A DNA stretch of 6,527 bases from Nitrospinota bacterium (GTDB lineage Bacteria > Nitrospinota > Nitrospinia > UBA9942), in the NCBI GenBank assembly GCA_003489165.1, contig DNJG01000046.1:1-6527 (forward strand). The letters run 5' to 3'. How positions within the stretch are numbered: position 1 is the stretch's first letter; every line of letters begins with the position of its first letter. The position numbers and the translations under genes are program-made. Below, in pieces: positions 1 through 5,299 of this stretch. The notes under the pieces are model-generated. The model was not told the origin of the DNA. It saw only the letters and a program-made list of their open reading frames with translations, and searched no databases.

Positions 1-2
1 TT

Positions 3-359
3 ACTTCAAAGGAGTTATTGGAGAAAGATTTTACCAATGCATTGTTCGGCAGGTTTGAGAAGAATATAGAAATATACAGAAAGGTGGCAAATATACTGCG
101 GGATAAAGAAGGGAAAATACTGCTTAACGACGGAAACTGCTATCAGATTGTTTATCTCATGGGAAAGCCGGAGAAATTCATTCTCCCCTATCAATACGAA
201 TTTATGCCTGCCTTATCTAACCCTGCCCTCTTTGTGAATTATGTTGTAGCTGTAAAGGATAGAAACAGCGATGTCCTCTTTCAGCAGTTTGAGGATGGAA
301 TAAAAGGTTTTTATCCAATATTTGATGAGGGAAAGATAATAATATGGGAAAAAACATAA
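3..359 (+). CDS. C-terminal fragment of an unidentified protein, possibly a family-39-type membrane glycosyltransferase
   Basis: The reading frame is open from the first bases of the window to the TAA at 357-359, so this is most likely the 3' end of a larger gene. A TTG at 18 follows a GGAG at 11-14, but the 3-base spacing is too short for a convincing start. The roughly 119 visible residues are soluble, with no membrane segment. They contain a stretch reading LLNDGNCYQIVYLMGKP followed by FILPYQYEF and ALSNPALFVNYVVAV. From memory this resembles the extracytoplasmic tail of ArnT/PMT-like (GT39) glycosyltransferases found beside polysaccharide synthases; that assignment is an inference from pattern, not from a catalytic motif. 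It ends 85 bases before the bcsB-like gene, so it may belong to the same locus but need not share its promoter. It could equally be an unrelated hypothetical protein. Confidence 0.6.
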   Translation, partial: TSKELLEKDFTNALFGRFEKNIEIYRKVANILRDKEGKILLNDGNCYQIVYLMGKPEKFILPYQYEFMPALSNPALFVNYVVAVKDRNSDVLFQQFEDGIKGFYPIFDEGKIIIWEKT

Positions 360-403
360 TAAAAAAGATTCTTCATGTTAAGCAAGAGAAGGTCATTTTA
401 TAT

Positions 404-425
404 CTCCTTTAACCCTCCTTTAACC
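404..425. repeat. Perfect 11-bp tandem direct repeat upstream of the bcsB-like gene
   Basis: CTCCTTTAACC occurs at 404-414 and again immediately at 415-425 without a mismatch. The period is about one helical turn, which would place two identical half-sites on the same face of the DNA, as expected for a regulator binding in tandem. It lies just before the pyrimidine-rich stretch that precedes the first candidate start (ATG 445). A TATTAT at 449-454 could be a -10 box if translation starts later (GTG 538), but no convincing -35 accompanies it. The repeat may instead be a remnant of a C/T-rich dispersed repeat. The duplication is certain; its function is not. Confidence 0.55.
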
Positions 426-444
426 TACTTTTCTTCCTTATTTT

Positions 445-2400
445 ATGCTATTATGTAATATTGTGTCTAATTTTTATCAACATTCATACACGATAAATCA
501 AAATTTTTATCACACAAAGCATATTAACAAAAAATCTGTGGTATATAAGGTTCTTGTTGTTCTTGTTTTTCTTCTCTTCCCCTCGTTCGTTCATGCCGTA
601 GAAAAGGTTGTCTCCTTAGAAGACCTTGGACATGCAAAGGATGTATACCTTTCCGGAACAAATCCGGAATTTAGCCTGTATCTCTCAAACTATAGAGGGC
701 TGAAGACAGCAAAAGCGCAGATGCAGTTAAGATTATCTCATGTCCTGGACAAGAAAAGCACAGTCACCGTGCTTGTGAACGATGTCCCTCTTTTTACGAA
801 AAGTGTCGAACAGATAGGACACGAGCCTACACTATCGTTTGGAATAAAGTTATCGTCATCAGATTATGTAAAAGTTGCAGTGCGCGGCTCGCTCTTCATT
901 ACAGGAGACATCTGTCATGATATTCCAACGGGAAACCTCTGGATGGTTGTATCAAACAAAAGCAGGTTTATCATGGAAAATACTTTTATAAGCGACAATA
1001 TATCCAGTTATTTTAAAAATTACGATGCGGATTTTAATATTGTCCTTGACAATGAAAAGGTCAGTCTCTCTGCAATACCTCTCATTTACTATATAAATAA
1101 ATTGAATTACTGGAAAAATATCAATATCTCTATAATCAATACGCCTATTGAAGGCATGAGAAATATCATTGTAGGAAATTACGACAGGGATATAGAGATA
1201 AGAGACGGAAATCTCTTTGTGTCCGGGAACGGAATACAGATGCTTAAAAAATCCCTGATGAATTTATATATAACCTCCTCTCTGCGCAATTCTCTGATAA
1301 ATACAGAGGAAGCCAATAGGACAAAGGAGCTTAGTCTTGCCAATGCAGGCATACAAGGCATTACCATGACGGGGATTGGCGATTTATCCTTTAATGTTCC
1401 TATAAGATATTCCTTTTTCTCGGGTATTCCGAGAAATCTGAACCTGAAGCTCATGCTGAATCATACCCCAATCCCTGAAGGCGACAAGGCTTTTTTAAAA
1501 ATCTTTCTAAATGGTGTTTTGATAAAGGCGGAACAACTCTCCGGTGGGGGAAATATTACTTCTTACACAGTCAAAATCCCTGAGGAATTTTTGAAGGGCT
1601 ACAATAATGATCTCAATATAGTCGTCTCCTATTTTATCAACAGGGGGGACTGTAAAGGAAGTATTCCCAGCATGACAGTCTCTATGCTGGATTCATCCTA
1701 CTTTTACTATGACGATGTATCCAGAAAAAAAATCAACACTGTAACGGATGTAATGGGGAGCATGTCGGGTAAGGTGCTTGTAATGATTGATGACCATAAT
1801 ATGCTTAATTTTGGAATCTACCTTATGGATATTCTTGGAAGGTTTAACAGGGATATAGAAAACATAGATATTATCCAGACAAATTATAAAAAGGAGAAAA
1901 TGGCGGGTTATGATTTTGTCATTCTATTGGCTAATCCTATAAATGTACAGGGATCCAACATGCCGTTAAATTTGAAACAGGGAAGATTCTCTATCGTAAA
2001 CCCCCTTACACAAAAGGAGGTATTCAACCTTGAGCAGAGAAAAAATCTGCATGCTGATGAAATAATCAGTTCAGAATATGCCGACAGTTTCGGAATTCTT
2101 CAAACCTTTGACGAGGGGGATTCAAAAATACTTATGCTCTCTTACTATAATGATATAAATAAGCTGTCATTTCTCGAAGATATTAAAAAAGAAGATATAA
2201 ACAAAATGCTTGGAAATGTAGTTGTATTCAACCGGGATATAGCGAGCTATGAGATAGGGGAAAAATACAGGGTAATATACAAAGATGTTAAGACGTTAGG
2301 GTATTACTGGAATAAATTTAAACTGGTTATAGTTTTGGTCATAGGTCTTATTGTTATGGCATTCCTTTACCTTATTAATAAAAAACTGGTTAGGGGATAG
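445..2400 (+). CDS. bcsB: BcsB-like periplasmic subunit of a polysaccharide synthase
   Basis: BcsB proteins sit in the periplasm, anchored to the inner membrane beside the synthase, and guide the emerging glycan. This 651-residue product shows the full plan, somewhat shorter than typical BcsB. A signal peptide runs K35 to A51 (hydrophobic core ending FVHA). There are two jelly-roll-like carbohydrate-binding modules, about 52-175 (SLEDLG, then GDICHD with LWMVV) and about 296-425 (LSLANAG, NLKLMLNHTP). Each is followed by a flavodoxin-like segment, about 183-285 and 435-600. An amphipathic stretch and one membrane helix (about 626-644) end in a positive tail. Only two cysteines, C157 and C403, fall in the exported part and could form a disulfide. 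The start is uncertain: ATG 445 gives a long, polar N-terminus without a Shine-Dalgarno site, while GTG 538 (residue 32) gives a normal 20-residue signal peptide. The next gene begins 14 bases on and supplies the partner glycosyltransferase. Despite the family name, cellulose as product is not implied. Confidence 0.88.
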   Translation: MLLCNIVSNFYQHSYTINQNFYHTKHINKKSVVYKVLVVLVFLLFPSFVHAVEKVVSLEDLGHAKDVYLSGTNPEFSLYLSNYRGLKTAKAQMQLRLSHVLDKKSTVTVLVNDVPLFTKSVEQIGHEPTLSFGIKLSSSDYVKVAVRGSLFITGDICHDIPTGNLWMVVSNKSRFIMENTFISDNISSYFKNYDADFNIVLDNEKVSLSAIPLIYYINKLNYWKNINISIINTPIEGMRNIIVGNYDRDIEIRDGNLFVSGNGIQMLKKSLMNLYITSSLRNSLINTEEANRTKELSLANAGIQGITMTGIGDLSFNVPIRYSFFSGIPRNLNLKLMLNHTPIPEGDKAFLKIFLNGVLIKAEQLSGGGNITSYTVKIPEEFLKGYNNDLNIVVSYFINRGDCKGSIPSMTVSMLDSSYFYYDDVSRKKINTVTDVMGSMSGKVLVMIDDHNMLNFGIYLMDILGRFNRDIENIDIIQTNYKKEKMAGYDFVILLANPINVQGSNMPLNLKQGRFSIVNPLTQKEVFNLEQRKNLHADEIISSEYADSFGILQTFDEGDSKILMLSYYNDINKLSFLEDIKKEDINKMLGNVVVFNRDIASYEIGEKYRVIYKDVKTLGYYWNKFKLVIVLVIGLIVMAFLYLINKKLVRG

Positions 2401-2414
2401 GAAAATATAAAGAA

Positions 2415-4286
2415 GTGTCAGTAAATAGTGTCAGTGTAAGCAAAAAAATTGGAGATATACTCCTTGACCTTGGCTATATAACCCTGCCACAGCTGCATGA
2501 AGCCCTTGAGTATCAAAAAAATACGAAAGGAAGAATAGGATGGATACTCGTTGCTCTTGGATTTATAAACAGGATTCAACTCTATGAATGCCTTGCCCTC
2601 CATTATGGACTTGAATTCAGAAAAGATACGGGAAATATGGAAAGTGAGATAGATAAACCACTCCTCTCTGATATAAAACATGAAGAGGTGATAGAATATC
2701 AGACACTCCCTTACAGAAAGGAAAAGGATAGCATAATAGTATTGACCGCCTATCCCAACAACGACGCTTCCCTCTCTTTTTTTAAAAATAGATTTAAGGT
2801 CACCGAGATATGTCAGGTAGTGATAACCGATTTGGATTTGACAAAAATTACGGAGGCTTTATACAGAGATGCAATTTTGGATAAATCTATATACGGGCTC
2901 TTTTACAGAAAACCGGAGGAATCGGCTTACTCTGTATTTTCAAAAAAACAGGTTATTTTTTCAGGAGTTATTTCTCTCTTAATCCTTTACTGGCTTTATT
3001 TTGGGGTCATCTCCTTCCTTATTTTTTTTAATTTTATTGTGCAGGCGTTCTATACAATTTCCGTCCTCTTCAAGCTGATAGTCAGTCTGGCAGGGATTAA
3101 AAGCGAGATAGAAAAACCTGTAACAGATGATGAAGTTAAGTCTTTAAAGAATGATGAGATGCCTGTATATACCGTGCTTGTGCCTGCTTATAAGGAGCCG
3201 GAGGTTATAGGAATATTGATGGACGCCTTAAAAAAAATGAACTATCCCCAGAATAAGCTGGACATTATACTCCTTCTTGAAGAAGATGACAGGGAGACCT
3301 TTGAGGCTGCAAAAAACAATAAACCTCCGGGCAACTGGAGGTTTTTAATCGTTCCTTCCAGCCAGCCCAAGACAAAACCGAAGGCATGCAACTACGGTCT
3401 CTTTTTTTCAAGGGGGAAGTATCTGGTAATATACGATGCCGAAGATATCCCAGAGCCTGACCAGCTTAAAAAGGCTGTAGTTGCATTTAAAAAAGGCGGC
3501 AAAGATTATATCTGCTATCAGGGGTCGCTTAACTATTTTAATAAGGACGAAAATACCCTGACAAAATTATTTACACTGGAATATTCTTACTGGTATGACT
3601 ACCTCTTGCATGGACTTGACAGACTTAAATTGGTCATTCCTCTGGGAGGCACAAGCAATCACTTTGATGCAGAGAAGCTGAAGGAGCTTGGCGGATGGGA
3701 CCCTTTTAATACAACTGAGGATGCAGATTTAGGAGTAAGGGCTTATGCCAAAGGATATAGAATCGGTGTTGTAAATACGACAACCTTTGAAGAGGCAAAT
3801 AGCAGACTCGGAAATTTTATACGGCAGAGGTCAAGGTGGATAAAGGGTTATATGCAGACATGGCTTGTTTATTCAAGACATCCTATAAAACTTATTAGGG
3901 TTATCGGATTTAAAGGATGGGTATCCTTTAACTTTTTTATAGGAGGCACTCCCTTTGCATCTCTGGTAAATCCTATAACATGGTCTGTCTTTTTCGTATG
4001 GCTCTTGACAAAGACAAAACTTGTAGAGCCCATATTTCCGCCGGAAGTCCTCTATCTATCTTTGTTTAATCTCCTCTTTGGAAATTTTTTAGGCATATAT
4101 CTCAATATGGTTGCCGTATTTAAGAGAAAATATTACACTCTTATCCCATTTGCATTTTTGAATCCATTTTACTGGTTTTTACAGTCCATTGCCTCATATA
4201 AATCATTATGGCAGCTCTTTAATAAGCCCTTTTACTGGGAAAAAACACAGCATGGGATTACAAAACATAGATTTGGTAATGCATGA
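2415..4286 (+). CDS. Membrane family-2 glycosyltransferase with N-terminal c-di-GMP-binding MshEN domain
   Basis: Predicted processive inner-membrane polysaccharide synthase of 623 residues. Residues about 11-69 match the MshEN c-di-GMP consensus (RLGxxLxxxGx6LxxxLxxQ, twice, 5-residue linker). Copy 1 begins KIGDILLDLG and ends in Q. Copy 2 begins RIGWILVALG after exactly five residues and ends in H instead of Q. The rest of the GspE-N domain reaches about 165. A hydrophobic hairpin (180-227) follows. The GT2 domain starts near 249 (VYTVLVPAYKEPE), with acidic E289-D292, D341-A-E-D344, T434-E-D-A-D438 and the QRSRW motif at 471-475, all hallmarks of synthase-type GT2 enzymes. Several membrane helices occupy about 500-605. 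The tail ends WEKTQHG plus ten residues, so there is no PilZ domain as in BcsA. GTG 2415 is the only start upstream of the MshEN motif in this frame; its ribosome site is weak. It lies 14 bases after the bcsB-like gene, and its stop overlaps the next start as ATGA, implying coupling. E. coli NfrB is a known MshEN glycosyltransferase; the sugar substrate cannot be told. Confidence 0.9.
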   Translation: MSVNSVSVSKKIGDILLDLGYITLPQLHEALEYQKNTKGRIGWILVALGFINRIQLYECLALHYGLEFRKDTGNMESEIDKPLLSDIKHEEVIEYQTLPYRKEKDSIIVLTAYPNNDASLSFFKNRFKVTEICQVVITDLDLTKITEALYRDAILDKSIYGLFYRKPEESAYSVFSKKQVIFSGVISLLILYWLYFGVISFLIFFNFIVQAFYTISVLFKLIVSLAGIKSEIEKPVTDDEVKSLKNDEMPVYTVLVPAYKEPEVIGILMDALKKMNYPQNKLDIILLLEEDDRETFEAAKNNKPPGNWRFLIVPSSQPKTKPKACNYGLFFSRGKYLVIYDAEDIPEPDQLKKAVVAFKKGGKDYICYQGSLNYFNKDENTLTKLFTLEYSYWYDYLLHGLDRLKLVIPLGGTSNHFDAEKLKELGGWDPFNTTEDADLGVRAYAKGYRIGVVNTTTFEEANSRLGNFIRQRSRWIKGYMQTWLVYSRHPIKLIRVIGFKGWVSFNFFIGGTPFASLVNPITWSVFFVWLLTKTKLVEPIFPPEVLYLSLFNLLFGNFLGIYLNMVAVFKRKYYTLIPFAFLNPFYWFLQSIASYKSLWQLFNKPFYWEKTQHGITKHRFGNA

Positions 4287-5176
4287 ACAAGAACCTGATA
4301 AGCCACAGAGACGCAGAGGCACAGAGAAAAACATATCTTTTTATAATTCTCAGTGTCTCCGTACCCCTGTGGCTGATAATTTTTTATAGTAATGTTTATG
4401 CAAGTGCGTGGATGCAGACAGAAGGGGATTCCTTGATTGCCACCGGCACAAGCTATTCTATTGCCGACAGTTTCTGGAAAAGGGACGGCAAGCTGGCGCA
4501 ATATTCCACCAGACATAAGCAAGGAGTTTATTATTTATACGGCGAGTATGGATATTCTTATTACTACAACATATTTGCCTCCACAGGGTGGACATACAGC
4601 GACAGCGGCACAAGCACAGACAGCGGGGTTGATGATGTCAAGATTGGAATAAGGGGGAGGCTTAATCTGTTTCGCAACGGCAGGACATGGGAGATTGCCG
4701 CTATTTTGCCGACAAGAAAATGGTATTTATCCGATTATCGTCCTGGCCAAGGTAAATATGGGCTGGAGGCAGGAATTTTTTATCGCTTCCGTCCAAATCC
4801 CTACGAAAATCCATTTGCCGAGTATCCTCACAGCATATGGGGCGGCGGCTTGGGCACAACACTGCGGAGCGGAGGGGTAGGTGGTGAAGTGTGGGGATAT
4901 GGCAATTGGCAGAAGAAGCTGTTCAGTCCATTATGGAAGATAGAAATCAAATTGTCCGCCCTCTCGTCCTTCGCAGGAGCCGAAGCAGGGAGTGTTGATA
5001 TTTATGGACCAAATGACAGTTTTCATTACGACCAGATTTCTTCGGACATCTCCTTGAGCTATAGTTTGAGCAGGACAACTGGCATCAATTTAAGCTACAA
5101 GCAGGATTTATGGGGCAGGAATATCAATAAAAACGAAACTGTGCATGCTGGAATATATACGACATGGAAGAAATAA
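4283..5176 (+). CDS. Small exported outer-membrane beta-barrel protein, possibly XagA-like
   Basis: The 297-residue product has a signal peptide (hydrophobic core about 18-35, likely cut after VYA40 or SA42). It is followed by some 255 residues rich in Tyr, Trp, Gly and Ser with alternating polar and apolar residues, typical of an outer-membrane beta-barrel of perhaps 10-14 strands. The mature start (SAWMQTEGDSLIATG) and the pattern of short strands with R/K turns (KIGIRGRLNLF) recall, from memory, XagA-like barrels that accompany MshEN glycosyltransferases. I cannot verify that assignment. It lacks the canonical terminal Phe and ends TTWKK. The start codon overlaps the stop of the glycosyltransferase gene (ATGA, 4283-4286), so it is probably translationally coupled. 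Residues 7-31, including most of the signal-peptide core, are encoded by an inverted-repeat element. The mature region is visibly richer in G+C (24-34 of 60 in sampled lines) than the two upstream genes. Likely role: exit pore or surface partner for the glycan, in place of a TPR-containing BcsC. Confidence 0.75.
   Translation: MNKNLISHRDAEAQRKTYLFIILSVSVPLWLIIFYSNVYASAWMQTEGDSLIATGTSYSIADSFWKRDGKLAQYSTRHKQGVYYLYGEYGYSYYYNIFASTGWTYSDSGTSTDSGVDDVKIGIRGRLNLFRNGRTWEIAAILPTRKWYLSDYRPGQGKYGLEAGIFYRFRPNPYENPFAEYPHSIWGGGLGTTLRSGGVGGEVWGYGNWQKKLFSPLWKIEIKLSALSSFAGAEAGSVDIYGPNDSFHYDQISSDISLSYSLSRTTGINLSYKQDLWGRNINKNETVHAGIYTTWKK
4301..4374. repeat. 74-bp imperfect inverted repeat of the 'CCACAGAGACGCAGAG' type inside the barrel gene start
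   Basis: The left arm 4301-4327 (starting AGCCACAGAGACGCAGAGG) and the right arm 4348-4374 (ending CTGTGGCT) pair at 20 of 27 positions around a 20-base A/T-rich loop. The outermost 8 bases are perfect. The sequence type is familiar as a dispersed palindrome in many environmental bacterial genomes, usually intergenic. Here it begins 18 bases after ATG 4283 and is read through in frame, coding residues 7-31 of the barrel precursor (SHRDAEAQRK, then the SVSVPLWL part of the hydrophobic core). In mRNA it would form a stem-loop just downstream of the start, at the junction between the glycosyltransferase and barrel genes. That could affect coupling or transcript processing, but this effect is inference. 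Confidence 0.85.
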
Positions 5177-5186
5177 TAAGATTCTG

Positions 5187-5299
5187 GAACACGAATTTCA
5201 CGAATATACAAATGGCACGAATAAAGACTAAAATTAAAACTTCGATTTTTTCTATTAGTAGTTATTCATGTAATTCGTTCATTCGTGTTATTCGTGTTC
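5187..5299. repeat. 113-bp inverted repeat built of CACGAAT units at the start of the CotH-like gene
   Basis: Two 38-base arms, 5187-5224 and 5262-5299, pair at 30 of 38 positions around a 37-base A/T-rich loop. The ends are a perfect 10-bp GAACACGAAT / ATTCGTGTTC. Each arm is itself a row of four CACGAAT-like units, exact or degenerate, beginning at 5190, 5199, 5207 and 5216. Their inverted counterparts (ATTCGTG-like) begin at 5264, 5273, 5281 and 5290, so the same 9-8-9 base spacing recurs in both arms. This type of element recurs in environmental genomes. It begins 10 bases after the barrel gene stop. One frame stays open across it and contributes the N-terminus of the CotH-like protein; the ATG at 5212 lies in the left arm and would be paired in a folded transcript. 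It could also slow or end transcription, though no T-run follows. Confidence 0.88.

Noticed and set aside
11..20. GGAG plus TTG as the start of a small 113-residue gene
   Set aside because: The spacing is too short and the frame stays open to the window edge, so a truncated larger gene is more likely.
360..403. Possible terminator after the first partial gene
   Set aside because: Only a weak CTTC/GAAG pairing is present and no U-run follows, so no hairpin terminator can be supported.
1179..1454. Minus-strand frame of 91 codons inside bcsB
   Set aside because: It is antisense to a clear BcsB domain and shows no motif, ribosome site or composition of its own.
4189..4389. Plus-strand frame of 66 codons across the glycosyltransferase-barrel junction
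   Set aside because: It is out of frame with two well-supported genes and consists of repeat-derived and shadow sequence.
4232..4522. Minus-strand frame of 96 codons ending CFSLCLCVSV-like text
   Set aside because: It is the antisense reading of the CACAGAGACGCAGAG palindrome and flanking coding DNA; this peptide text is a common artefact of that repeat.
5187..5299. CRISPR-like array because of regularly spaced CACGAAT units
   Set aside because: Units are only 7 bases with 1-2 base gaps and are arranged as an inverted repeat; there are no spacers of CRISPR length and no cas genes.
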